From: Promicromonosporaceae bacterium
GTDB taxonomy: Bacteria > Actinomycetota > Actinomycetes > Actinomycetales > Cellulomonadaceae
Reading direction: 5' to 3'
Assembly: GCA_009780755.1 (NCBI GenBank)
Contig: WQZL01000035.1
Coordinates: 1-16,588, forward strand
DNA length: 16,588 nt
In this document: positions 6,362 through 12,649 of the stretch, piece by piece
Numbering within the stretch: position 1 is the stretch's first letter
Layout: the number at the start of each line of letters is the position of its first letter
Translations under genes and position numbers: made by a program
Notes under the pieces: model-generated
What the model saw: the letters and a program-made list of their open reading frames with translations, nothing else
Database searches by the model: none
What the model was told of the DNA's origin: nothing

Positions 6362-8163
6362 GGCTGGGCCTCCTCTCCCTGGGTGCCGGTATCACCCTCA
6401 GGGGTGGTTGTCGAAACCACTGACGGAGCGTCGAGTGATAGCTGCGACTCGGCGATCTCGCGGTAGGTCTGGTTGGTTGCCAACAGCTCATCGTGGGTGC
6501 CGATGCCGGTCAGGCGGCCATCGTTGAGTACCAGGATCGCGTCAGCGTCCATGATGGATGAGACGCGCTGGGCGACAACAAACTTGGTGACGTCCGGCAT
6601 CTCCTGCCACAGTGCGGCGCGCAGGTTGGCGTCGGTGGTGACATCGAGGGCGGAGAAGGAATCGTCGAGCAGCAGGATGTTCGGGTGACGCAGCACGGCT
6701 CGGGCGATGGCCAGGCGCTGCCGCTGCCCACCGGAGACGGTGGTGCCGCCCTGGGAGATGGTGGCGTCTAGTTCGCCGTCCATCTCGGCTACGAATCCGG
6801 CGGCCTGCGCGATTTCGAGGGCACGCCATACCTCGGCATCGGTGGCATCCTCCTTACCGAGCCGCGTGTTCGACGCGACGGTGCCTGCGAACAGGAAGGG
6901 GCGCTGCGGCACGAGGCCGAGGCCCGACCATAGGGTTTCTAGCTCTAGCTCGCGCACGTCTACGCCGCCCACCTCGACCACGCCGGAGGTGGGGTCGATC
7001 ATTCGGGAGATCAGGTTCAGCAGCGTGGTCTTGCCTGCGCCGGTGGAGCCGACAACGGCGACGGTTTGGCCGGGCTGCACCGTAAAGGAGATGTTGTGTA
7101 GCACCGGCTCCTCGGCGCCGGGGAAGGCGAAGGTGACATCGTCGAACCGGATGGAGCCGGGGGCGGGCAGTTCCCGCACGGGGTTTGCTGCTTCGGTGAG
7201 GGTGGGTTCGACATCGAATACCTCGCCGATGCGCTGTGCGGAGACGGCGGCGCGCGGGATCATCATGGTCATGAAGCTGGCCATAAGCACACCGGAGAGA
7301 ATCTGCGCCACATACTGCATGAACGCCATCAGGGTGCCGATCTCGACCGTGCCGCCATCTATTTCGATGGCGCCGAACCACAGCACACCTATGACCGTGA
7401 CGTTGAGTATGAGCATGACCACGGGGAAAAGGAAGACGAACAGCGAGCCTGCCTTACGCCCTACCTCGGTGATGTCGGTGTTGGCCTTGCGGAAGCGGGC
7501 GGCCTCGATGCTTTCGCGGACGAAGGCGCGCACCACACGCACGCCGGTCAGCTGCTCGCGGGTGATGCGGTTGATGTCATCCAGCTTGACTTGGTAGGCG
7601 CGGAATAGCGGCAGCATCTTGGAGATGATGATTAAGGAAATCACCAGCAGCAGCGGCACGGAGACGCCGATCAACCAGGACAGACCCACATCTTGTCGCA
7701 GCGCCATGATGATGCCGCCAATGGCGAGCATGGGGGCGCTGACCATCATGGTCGAACCCATCATCGCCAGGGACTGCACCTGCTGTACGTCATTGGTGTT
7801 GCGCGTAATCAGGGAACCGGCGCCGAACTGGGAAACCTCGCGCTCGGAGAAGCCAGAAACGCGGCTGTAGATGTTGTCCCGCAGGTCGCGCCCTAAAGCC
7901 ATTGATGCCTTGGCGGCCAGGCGCATGGCGATGACGGAGGCAACAATCTGCGCGAATGAGACCAGCAGCATCCAGCCGCCAGTGCGCCAGATCACGCCGG
8001 TATCACCGGTGGCGACACCTTGATCGATGATGTCGGCATTTAGGTGAGGCAGCCACAACATGCCCAGTGCGGCGAGGAACTGGAAGAGCAACACTCCCAG
8101 CATCAGCCATCGGTACGGGCGCAGGTAACGCCATAGCAGGTGACGAAGCACGCGGGTCTCCAT
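6358..8163 (-). CDS. ABC exporter subunit with a degenerate ATPase site (heterodimeric type IV exporter)
   Basis: A 601-residue transmembrane-plus-ATPase protein, first gene of a two-gene operon. Walker A is GSTGAGKT (372-379, K378) and the signature VSGGQ (476-480) is canonical. However, Walker B reads ILLLDD, with Asp501 where the catalytic Glu should be, and the switch histidine is Gln532 (VAQR). This asymmetry matches heterodimeric exporters such as TM287/288, BmrCD and LmrCD, in which one site binds ATP but hydrolyses poorly. The C-terminus after the ATPase domain (SVVSTTTPEGDTGTQGE) is a low-complexity tail whose SVVSTTT part is encoded by a palindromic repeat (6404-6420). The ATG at 8163 has only a weak ribosome-binding site. 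The upstream 110 bp lead to the decayed tRNA-Lys fragment at 8272. Substrate unknown. Confidence 0.93.
   Translation of the reverse strand: METRVLRHLLWRYLRPYRWLMLGVLLFQFLAALGMLWLPHLNADIIDQGVATGDTGVIWRTGGWMLLVSFAQIVASVIAMRLAAKASMALGRDLRDNIYSRVSGFSEREVSQFGAGSLITRNTNDVQQVQSLAMMGSTMMVSAPMLAIGGIIMALRQDVGLSWLIGVSVPLLLVISLIIISKMLPLFRAYQVKLDDINRITREQLTGVRVVRAFVRESIEAARFRKANTDITEVGRKAGSLFVFLFPVVMLILNVTVIGVLWFGAIEIDGGTVEIGTLMAFMQYVAQILSGVLMASFMTMMIPRAAVSAQRIGEVFDVEPTLTEAANPVRELPAPGSIRFDDVTFAFPGAEEPVLHNISFTVQPGQTVAVVGSTGAGKTTLLNLISRMIDPTSGVVEVGGVDVRELELETLWSGLGLVPQRPFLFAGTVASNTRLGKEDATDAEVWRALEIAQAAGFVAEMDGELDATISQGGTTVSGGQRQRLAIARAVLRHPNILLLDDSFSALDVTTDANLRAALWQEMPDVTKFVVAQRVSSIMDADAILVLNDGRLTGIGTHDELLATNQTYREIAESQLSLDAPSVVSTTTPEGDTGTQGEEAQP
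6404..6420. repeat. Short relative of the same palindrome in the 3' end of the partner ABC gene
   Basis: The 17 bases GTGGTTGTCGAAACCAC have GTGGTT and AACCAC as arms around TCG, and match the outer parts of the 23-bp repeat. They encode VVSTT near the C-terminus of the 601-residue subunit. With the copy at 6303-6325, two repeat copies flank the junction of the two exporter genes within about 120 bp. Confidence 0.6.
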
Positions 8164-8271
8164 TTGGTTTGGTTCGAGGTGGCTTTAGCAGGATTCACCA
8201 AAGGTTTCTTTAGGCGAGAACCCTCATCTTTCGCCTTCCGGTGAGGACTCTGACCTGCGCAGATACTCCGG

Positions 8272-8316
8272 TGCGCCATCAGGGACTCGAACTCCAAACT
8301 CGTTGGCTAAGAACCG
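8272..8316 (-). pseudogene. tRNA-Lys 3'-end remnant (direct repeat of the tRNA gene; candidate attachment-site scar)
   Basis: Bases 8271-8292 are identical over 22 bp, in the same orientation, to 9149-9170, which is the 3' end of the intact tRNA-Lys gene (discriminator, acceptor 3' strand and part of the T arm). Similarity continues with about six mismatches through the T arm and anticodon loop (still reading CTT on the minus strand) to about 8316, and then stops. The 5' half of a tRNA is absent and the T and anticodon stems no longer pair. It is therefore a non-functional fragment, either a tRNA 3' end displaced by integration or what remains of a duplicated tRNA gene. Confidence 0.7.
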
Positions 8317-8426
8317 TCCCTGGGCTGCTGCCGCAGGTTAGCCTAGCACCCCGGCGTTAGGGGAAGTATCGATTATTGGGCCGTGCCCCGAACTGAAGCG
8401 GCCTGCGCCGGACGCTAGCATCTGGG

Positions 8427-8777
8427 ATGGTCGAGGGCACGACGACAATTCCCGACGCCTCACCGCCCGCAGGAGAGGTGGCGGACCGTCTTGATGAGGC
8501 AACCAAGTCGGCTGACTCGGCCGTTCCGCCCGGGTTTACTCATCACCAACCAGACATCACTGTGGCTGCCGGGGAGACTGTGTTCACCAACGACCTAGTG
8601 ACCATCGTCTACACCGAGACGACGGTCGATTCCATTTCGATGGACATCTGGTTTGAGACCACCAACCACACCGACACCGAATTCGCCATCTTTACTAGTG
8701 TTTCGTCACCTGATCTTCGACGACGTAGGCTTGGCACGCTCACCGGACTTCTCACCAACGGCGACACCGGAACCTAA
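8427..8777 (+). CDS. Orphan 116-residue hypothetical protein, possibly frameshifted at its 3' end
   Basis: An ATG-started frame between the tRNA-Lys fragment and the intact tRNA-Lys gene. No signal peptide is visible. Residues 1-45 are Pro/Ala/Thr/Asp-rich and look disordered. Residues 48-90 alternate hydrophobic and polar positions (VTIVYTETTVDSISMDIWFE) followed by TTNHTDTEF, a pattern like one edge of a small beta-sandwich domain; I do not recognise the family. The last 25 residues turn abruptly Arg-rich (RRRRLG), as expected for reading out of frame. The +1 frame stays open through LIFDDVGLARSPDF to a TGA at 8824-8826, five bases before the next ATG. A single-base insertion near 8690-8710 is therefore possible. 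No Shine-Dalgarno; TAGCAT at 8416-8421 lies five bases before the ATG. Whether it is expressed is uncertain. Confidence 0.45.
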   Translation: MVEGTTTIPDASPPAGEVADRLDEATKSADSAVPPGFTHHQPDITVAAGETVFTNDLVTIVYTETTVDSISMDIWFETTNHTDTEFAIFTSVSSPDLRRRRLGTLTGLLTNGDTGT

Positions 8778-8831
8778 CGGGATGCACCAGAACTTCCCGG
8801 CACGCTGCGGGAAGAGAAGGAGGTGAACGCG

Positions 8832-8969
8832 ATGGAGATCAACATCTTCGTCATCAGTGAGTGCGTCTGCGCATGCGAGAGGGCCAAGACCCCGAACATA
8901 GCCATATGGTTCTCGGGAGTCTCAGCCCTCAACGCGCTGATGCACTTACTTCGCTACCTGATCTGCTGA
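8832..8969 (+). CDS. 45-residue Cys-rich small protein
   Basis: A short frame with the best ribosome-binding site in the window: AAGGAGGTG at 8817-8825, six bases before ATG 8832. The product begins MEINIFVISECVCACER and carries C11, C13 and C15 as a CxCxC cluster, then a moderately hydrophobic segment from about residue 23 to the end (IAIWFSGVSALNALMHLLRY), finishing at Cys45. It could be a small membrane peptide, a metal-binding peptide or a ribosomally made precursor; nothing nearby (no maturation enzyme or dedicated transporter) decides this. The gene sits inside the tRNA-Lys-bounded segment and is followed within 13 bp by a strong hairpin, so it has the signals of a genuine gene. I do not recognise a family. 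Confidence 0.6.
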   Translation: MEINIFVISECVCACERAKTPNIAIWFSGVSALNALMHLLRYLIC

Positions 8970-8981
8970 TCTAGTAGCAAC

Positions 8982-9017
8982 CCAGGGCGGGGGAAGCAGA
9001 CACTTCCTCCGCCCTGG
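8982..9017 (+). terminator. Strong stem-loop terminator after the 45-residue ORF
   Basis: CCAGGGCGGGGGAAG pairs with CTTCCTCCGCCCTGG (15 bp with one G-T pair) around a six-base loop CAGACA. No T-tract follows, as is common for hairpin terminators in GC-rich actinobacteria. It marks the 3' end of the small-ORF transcript. Confidence 0.75.
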
Positions 9018-9106
9018 ACCCAGCCTACAACAACGTAAGCGCAACTCGCAGCTCTTCTTGGGCTAGGGTCAGCCGATCTGCTGAAGCATCACCGGGATAT
9101 GACACA

Positions 9107-9132
9107 GGCCCCCGCTCTACTGGGCGGAGGCC
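9107..9132 (-). terminator. Hairpin downstream of tRNA-Lys
   Basis: On the minus strand, GGCCTCCGC pairs with GCGGGGGCC (one T-G pair) around an eight-base loop, 17 bases beyond the tRNA 3' end. There is no T-run, so termination is plausible but not certain. Confidence 0.45.
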
Positions 9133-9149
9133 ATGTCGATCATTCGATG

Positions 9150-9222
9150 TGCGCCATCAGGGACTCGAACCCCGAACCCGCTGGTTAAGAGCCAGCTGCT
9201 CTGCCAATTGAGCTAATGGCGC
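9150..9222 (-). tRNA. tRNA-Lys(CTT)
   Basis: A complete 73-nt cloverleaf on the minus strand: acceptor GCGCCAT/ATGGCGC, D stem GCTC/GAGC, anticodon stem GCTGG/CCAGC around CTCTTAA with anticodon CTT, T stem CGGGG/CCCTG with loop TTCGAGT, and discriminator A. No CCA is encoded. Its 3' end is duplicated at 8271-8316, making this tRNA a candidate integration site. Confidence 0.96.
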
Positions 9223-9232
9223 GCAGCGAAGA

Positions 9233-9261
9233 ACAATACCACCCCTAGCGAGCGCCGCCAA
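9233..9261 (-). promoter_or_regulatory. Promoter of tRNA-Lys
   Basis: On the minus strand, TTGGCG (complement of 9256-9261) is separated by 17 bp from TATTGT (complement of 9233-9238). This places the transcription start a few bases upstream of the mature tRNA 5' end at 9222, as expected for a sigma-70-type stable RNA promoter. Confidence 0.65.
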
Positions 9262-9322
9262 CCCAACCCCGGCAGCCACCAACACCAGGTTCTGCGACTT
9301 CGCTCAGGATGATGTGGCTTTT

Positions 9323-9661
9323 CTACAGGTAAAGGCCAGTGGAGTCGTCGTGTTCCGTCTGCTGGCTAACCCCGTGCACGTCGCGTTCGCGCAGCAGGAC
9401 GTAGTCAGCGCCGGCCACATCCACCTCGGCTCGCTCCTCGGGGTCGAAGAGTACCCGGTCGCCGATGGCCACCTGCCGCACATGTTCGCCCTTGGCGACG
9501 ACGACAGCCCACGCTAGACGCTTCGGCCCCTGGGCCGTGACCGGGATGACCAGTCCTTCGGCCGAACGCCGCTCCGAGGAGTCAACCTCAGGCTGCACCA
9601 ACAGCCGGTCGAACAACATGCGGATCGGAACAACCGAAGCCGGAAACACTGATGTACTCAC
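9323..9661 (-). CDS. GroES-like co-chaperone family protein
   Basis: A 112-residue protein of the chaperonin-10 fold, of the divergent actinobacterial 'GroES family chaperonin' kind rather than the groESL-operon GroES. Family features are MLFDRLLV near the start (15-22), ERRSAEGLVIP (30-40), a VVAKGEHV turn, GDRVLFDP (67-74) and DYVLLRERDVH near the end (86-96). A short C-terminal tail ends STGLYL. No groEL is adjacent; it stands alone between tRNA-Lys and tRNA-Leu. The GTG start at 9661 gives a 14-residue N-terminal extension before MLFDRL; starting at that ATG is the alternative. There is no Shine-Dalgarno, and TACCGT (complement of 9668-9673) lies six bases before the GTG, which would fit a leaderless transcript. 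Partner chaperonin and clients are unknown. Confidence 0.85.
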   Translation of the reverse strand: MSTSVFPASVVPIRMLFDRLLVQPEVDSSERRSAEGLVIPVTAQGPKRLAWAVVVAKGEHVRQVAIGDRVLFDPEERAEVDVAGADYVLLRERDVHGVSQQTEHDDSTGLYL

Positions 9662-9736
9662 GAGACAACGGTATACGACACACCTCTATGCCACGACCCA
9701 GCCTCGTCAATCGTAGATTGGCTCCCATAAGCCAAT

Positions 9737-9765
9737 TTGCCACTCTCTCTCTCCTGGGTTATACT
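9737..9765 (+). promoter_or_regulatory. Promoter of tRNA-Leu
   Basis: TTGCCA (9737-9742), a 17-bp spacer and TATACT (9760-9765) form a near-consensus sigma-70-type promoter. The expected start, about 7 bases after the -10 box, coincides with the tRNA 5' end at 9772, so little or no 5' leader would be made. Confidence 0.8.
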
Positions 9766-9771
9766 AGGAGT

Positions 9772-9855
9772 GCGTGAGTGGCGGAATTGGTTTACGCGCA
9801 AGATTTAGGTTCTTGTGTCCTTGCGGACATGCGGGTTCGAGTCCCGTCTCACGCA
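9772..9855 (+). tRNA. tRNA-Leu(TAG)
   Basis: An 84-nt class II tRNA: acceptor GCGTGAG/CTCACGC, anticodon stem CAAGA/TCTTG around TTTAGGT with anticodon TAG (9806-9808), long variable arm TGTCC-TTGC-GGACA, T stem GCGGG/CCCGT with loop TTCGAGT, and discriminator A. No CCA is encoded. It decodes CUA/CUN leucine codons. Confidence 0.95.
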
Positions 9856-9857
9856 CA

Positions 9858-9905
9858 ATGGGTCGCGATCACACATTAGCCTGATCGCGACCCATTTATT
9901 TTCTT
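9858..9905 (+). terminator. Intrinsic terminator of tRNA-Leu
   Basis: ATGGGTCGCGATCA (9858-9871) pairs perfectly over 14 bp with TGATCGCGACCCAT (9882-9895) around a 10-base loop, followed by TTTATTTTCTT. This is the clearest rho-independent terminator in the window. The right arm also encodes the last codons of the convergent HNH gene, whose stop codon lies in the loop. Confidence 0.92.
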
Positions 9906-10526
9906 GCTTGCACCGGCAAAGTTTGGTGTTTGTGCATGACAGTTTGGGCACAGAAAGCGAAGATTGTCTGCGCGGTTATCCCGAAAGTCTCCGTTCACAT
10001 GATCTATGTGCAATGTAAGTTTCTTGTCTCGCCAGATTCCATCGCACCCACACTCGGCACAACAGTAGGCCGCGCCCAGCTCAATCAGCGCGCGCCGCAG
10101 GCGTTCCGGCTTATGCCTTCGGGTTAATGTAAAGTCACACACCAGAAGTTGAGCTGCTTCAACCTTTCCAGGCTGTTTTGCTCCGCCTTGATAACGCACA
10201 AAATGACTGGTATCAATTCCCAACTCCTTGATTCTGCGACTGATATACGCGTGGGTACCACCCGCTTGAGTCAACCCAAGGTATCGCAACACTCCTGCTA
10301 CAGAAGTCGAGTTAACTACAGCCTCTCGCAGAAGTTCTGGGCGATAACGCACGCCTTTTGTGAAGTGACTCGTGTCAACACCCAATTCTCGTAACCGTTT
10401 ACTAATGTGACTATGCAGCCCACCGGCTGTCGATTCACCCAGATAACGCAGCACCTCAGAAATCGTGAACGAGTGTGCCGCTGCCTCAACCAGCCGCTCA
10501 TAGGTGTACTTCACTTCACGTCCCAT
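9876..10526 (-). CDS. HNH endonuclease with duplicated N-terminal DNA-binding-like repeat
   Basis: A 216-residue protein with a C-terminal HNH nuclease: C156-x2-C159, then LHIDHVNGD with H173, D175 and H176, N188, and CPNCH with C193, C196 and H197. The Cys pairs should hold structural zinc, and the His/Asn residues form the beta-beta-alpha-metal active site cutting DNA. The N-terminus has two copies of a roughly 48-residue module (about 8-55 and 61-109), each with VLRYLG-x3-AGG-x-H, IS-x-R, ELG and DTSHF, probably the target-recognition part. The ATG at 10526 follows AAGGTGGAGG. The gene is visibly AT-richer than its neighbours and uses less biased codons, suggesting transfer. It resembles the free-standing phage and homing-type HNH proteins. 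It lies convergent to tRNA-Leu and ends within the tRNA terminator. Target unknown. Confidence 0.9.
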   Translation of the reverse strand: MGREVKYTYERLVEAAAHSFTISEVLRYLGESTAGGLHSHISKRLRELGVDTSHFTKGVRYRPELLREAVVNSTSVAGVLRYLGLTQAGGTHAYISRRIKELGIDTSHFVRYQGGAKQPGKVEAAQLLVCDFTLTRRHKPERLRRALIELGAAYCCAECGCDGIWRDKKLTLHIDHVNGDFRDNRADNLRFLCPNCHAQTPNFAGASKKINGSRSG

Positions 10527-10662
10527 GCCTCCACCTTAGACCTGACCACTGACAACGAGGAGCCGGGCGAAAAATCAAGCTTACCCATGTTCAGCTGAGG
10601 GCAACGAAATTGTTGAGAAGCGGGGGGAGGAGCATAACAACGCCGCCTTCGCGAAGGACCAT

Positions 10663-11436
10663 CTACAGCTCGCGGTGGCGGAAGCGGGTTATGGCTAGGG
10701 CCAGCAGGATGGCGGCAAGGGCGGCACCGGTGACTAGGGGAAGCCAGAGGGCCAGACCGTCTGGTGGCGTGCCCGCCCCGAGTGCGCCCGTGATGCTGAT
10801 GAGGCCCGCCGGGGTGTATCTCGCCAGCATCGGAATGGCGCCAAGGAGCGCGAGCAGAAAGTAGACGCCGATGCCAACTCCGGCCGCCCCGGCCACCGCA
10901 TCTATGGCGGAGGATGCGAGCAGCGAGGCGCTAACCAGTACCGCGACCAACACCAGCCAGGCGCCCGTCGAGGCGAACACCGCCCCGAGCGGCGCCTGGC
11001 CGAAAGCGATCCGGGTCACCACCCAGGTGGCTGCCGCCCCCATCATCGAGACGAGGGCGACGAAACCGAACTGCGCCATCCAGTGCGTCAACACGTACGC
11101 GGTACGTGAGGCCGGTTTCACCAGCAGCGAGGCGGCAACCCCGGAGCGCATCTCGGAGTTGATCGCCCCGGCCGCCAACACAATGACGACAAACACCATG
11201 ATCTCCGAAAGGGTGCTAGTCCACTGCCCGTAGGCATCGAAGGGTGTCGGATCGGGCAGGTTAAAAATGTTTACCTGCCCGGCAGGCAACGCCCAGGCCA
11301 GAATGTTCGAGGCGTACAACGCCATCAACGGTCCGGAGACGGCGAAAACGATGATGGCTGCCGGGAGTACCCAACCCCGCAAGGTGGAACGAATTTCTCT
11401 GACCCGCAGACGCAGCAGCGCCGATGCGCCATTCAT
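10663..11436 (-). CDS. ABC-2 type transporter permease
   Basis: A 257-residue integral membrane protein, the last gene of the PadR-controlled operon. Hydrophobic segments are seen at about 21-41, 77-93, 119-141, 155-175, 180-204 and 229-250, the six-helix plan of ABC-2 permeases. There is an extracytoplasmic loop after the first helix (about 45-75) and the cytoplasmic GAINSEMRSGVAASLLVKP segment (90-108), which corresponds to the typical 'E-x2-xG(T/V)...' coupling region following helix 2. Its ATG overlaps the ATPase stop by 4 bp, so the two form one transporter. By order it corresponds to YxlG of Bacillus subtilis; the substrate is unknown. No T-rich terminator follows, but a 12-bp palindrome CCTTCGCGAAGG lies at 10646-10657. 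Confidence 0.88.
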   Translation of the reverse strand: MNGASALLRLRVREIRSTLRGWVLPAAIIVFAVSGPLMALYASNILAWALPAGQVNIFNLPDPTPFDAYGQWTSTLSEIMVFVVIVLAAGAINSEMRSGVAASLLVKPASRTAYVLTHWMAQFGFVALVSMMGAAATWVVTRIAFGQAPLGAVFASTGAWLVLVAVLVSASLLASSAIDAVAGAAGVGIGVYFLLALLGAIPMLARYTPAGLISITGALGAGTPPDGLALWLPLVTGAALAAILLALAITRFRHREL

Positions 11437-12359
11437 CTTGCCACTCCTACCGTAGAAACGAAGATATCTTCAAGGGTGGACTCCGCCGGGTTCAGCCGAA
11501 GCAGGCGAAGGCCCAATGAGGCAACGAGCGCCGGAAGGCACGCCGTGGCCTCATCGTGACCGGTGGTGGTGAGTACCAGCGTCCCTGCCACCTTGCCGTC
11601 AGCAATCCTCACCACCCACGGTTGCCTGCTAAGAGCTTCCCGTAGCCGAGCCGCATCGTCTACCTCGACGATTAGGCGACCATCGTGGGTCCCATACTCC
11701 GCCCGCACATCAGCGAGCGGTCCCTGCGTGACCAAATGCCCTCGATCAATGATGGCGACGGTGTCGCAAACCCGCTCTACATCGGAAAGCAGGTGGGTAG
11801 AGAAGAATACGGTGGTGCGGCCGCGCAGCTCGGCTAGCAGGTCGAGGACGGCCCGACGGCCCAGCGGATCGAGCGCCGAGGTTGGTTCGTCGAGCATCAA
11901 CAGCCTCGGGGCGTTTATCAGCGCCTGGGCCAAGCCGAGCCGCTGCCGCATCCCCCGCGAGTAGCCGCCCACCTTCGACTTCACCTCGGCCAGACCGGTG
12001 AGTTCCAGCAGCTCACCGATGCGAGCCTGAGCGATGTTCTTGGGCAGGCCGAACAGGTCTGCCGCGTGCCGCATAACATCCTGAGCGGTCATCCACGAAA
12101 AGAATCCCGGCACGTCCGGGCAGTAGCCAACCAAACCCCGCGCCTCAGCGTCACCGGGAATATGCCCAAACACTCGGGCGGTTCCGCTTGTTGGCCGCGA
12201 TAGGGCGAGCAGGATACGCAGCGTGGTGGTCTTGCCTGCGCCGTTTGCCCCCAGGAACCCGAACACCGAACCCGGTTCAACCCTAAGATCGAGACGATCA
12301 AGGGCGCGGTGTTCGCCATACTCCTTTACCAGACCATCGATCTCGATAGCCGGGGTCAT
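11433..12359 (-). CDS. ABC-2 transporter ATP-binding protein
   Basis: A 308-residue ATPase with all motifs: Walker A GANGAGKTT (37-45, K43), signature YSRGM (133-137), Walker B LLMLDEP (D157, E158) and switch H189 in STHL. The Q-loop position reads CPDVPG (80-85), with Asp where many ABC proteins have Gln; Glu or Asp is common in this ABC-2/drug-resistance ATPase group. The C-terminal portion of about 95 residues after the ATPase core (LIVEVDD..., LRLLRLNPAESTLEDIF) is the usual regulatory domain of this family. Overlaps of 4 bp at both ends (12356-12359 upstream, 11433-11436 downstream) indicate translational coupling. It powers the adjoining permease; by order it is equivalent to YxlF. Confidence 0.93.
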   Translation of the reverse strand: MTPAIEIDGLVKEYGEHRALDRLDLRVEPGSVFGFLGANGAGKTTTLRILLALSRPTSGTARVFGHIPGDAEARGLVGYCPDVPGFFSWMTAQDVMRHAADLFGLPKNIAQARIGELLELTGLAEVKSKVGGYSRGMRQRLGLAQALINAPRLLMLDEPTSALDPLGRRAVLDLLAELRGRTTVFFSTHLLSDVERVCDTVAIIDRGHLVTQGPLADVRAEYGTHDGRLIVEVDDAARLREALSRQPWVVRIADGKVAGTLVLTTTGHDEATACLPALVASLGLRLLRLNPAESTLEDIFVSTVGVAR

Positions 12360-12649
12360 GGCTGTTTCCCATAGAGCGTATCGATCACGCTGTGGATCGC
12401 GTCACCCCTGGAGCTGGCGTTTATCGCTTCGTCGGTCAATTGCACCTCGCGCCTGCCCGCAGTGAGGAATATGACCGGGCCGACAAAGTTTAGAAACACG
12501 ACGATCAGCACCCACGGCCATTTCTTCTCAAAAACGAGGCGGTCGGCCGGCGTTCGATAGAGCACGATCAGGGCAATCGCCAGCATAGTCAGCTGAACAA
12601 TAAGGGCCACGGCTAGCCCGATAAGAACAGGGGTCGATAGATTAAACAT
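12356..12649 (-). CDS. PLDc_N-domain small membrane protein (YxlE-like)
   Basis: A 97-residue protein with two transmembrane segments (about 8-30 and 46-64). The second carries KKWPWVLIVVFLNFVGPVIF followed by LTAGRRE, which is the hallmark of the phospholipase D-nuclease N-terminal (PLDc_N) family despite the absence of any phospholipase domain. A short cytoplasmic tail of about 30 residues follows. Its place directly before an ABC-2 ATPase and permease matches yxlE-yxlF-yxlG of Bacillus, where YxlE belongs to the same family. A role as an accessory or regulatory subunit of the transporter is inferred from this order. The start overlaps the preceding gene by 8 bp and its stop overlaps the ATPase start by 4 bp. 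Confidence 0.85.
   Translation of the reverse strand: MFNLSTPVLIGLAVALIVQLTMLAIALIVLYRTPADRLVFEKKWPWVLIVVFLNFVGPVIFLTAGRREVQLTDEAINASSRGDAIHSVIDTLYGKQP

Noticed and set aside
8103..8297. Minus-strand 64-codon frame upstream of the ABC exporter
   Set aside because: It overlaps the exporter start and the tRNA-Lys fragment, has no ribosome-binding site and no protein-like composition.
8272..8345. A second complete tRNA gene
   Set aside because: Only the 3' half resembles a tRNA; the 5' acceptor strand and D arm are missing and the T and anticodon stems do not pair.
9815..10018. Plus-strand 67-codon frame
   Set aside because: It starts inside tRNA-Leu, crosses its terminator and lies antisense to the HNH gene.
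10646..10657. CCTTCGCGAAGG palindrome as a terminator of the ABC-2 operon
   Set aside because: The stem is only six bases with no loop or T-run; reported as a note under the permease but not called a terminator.
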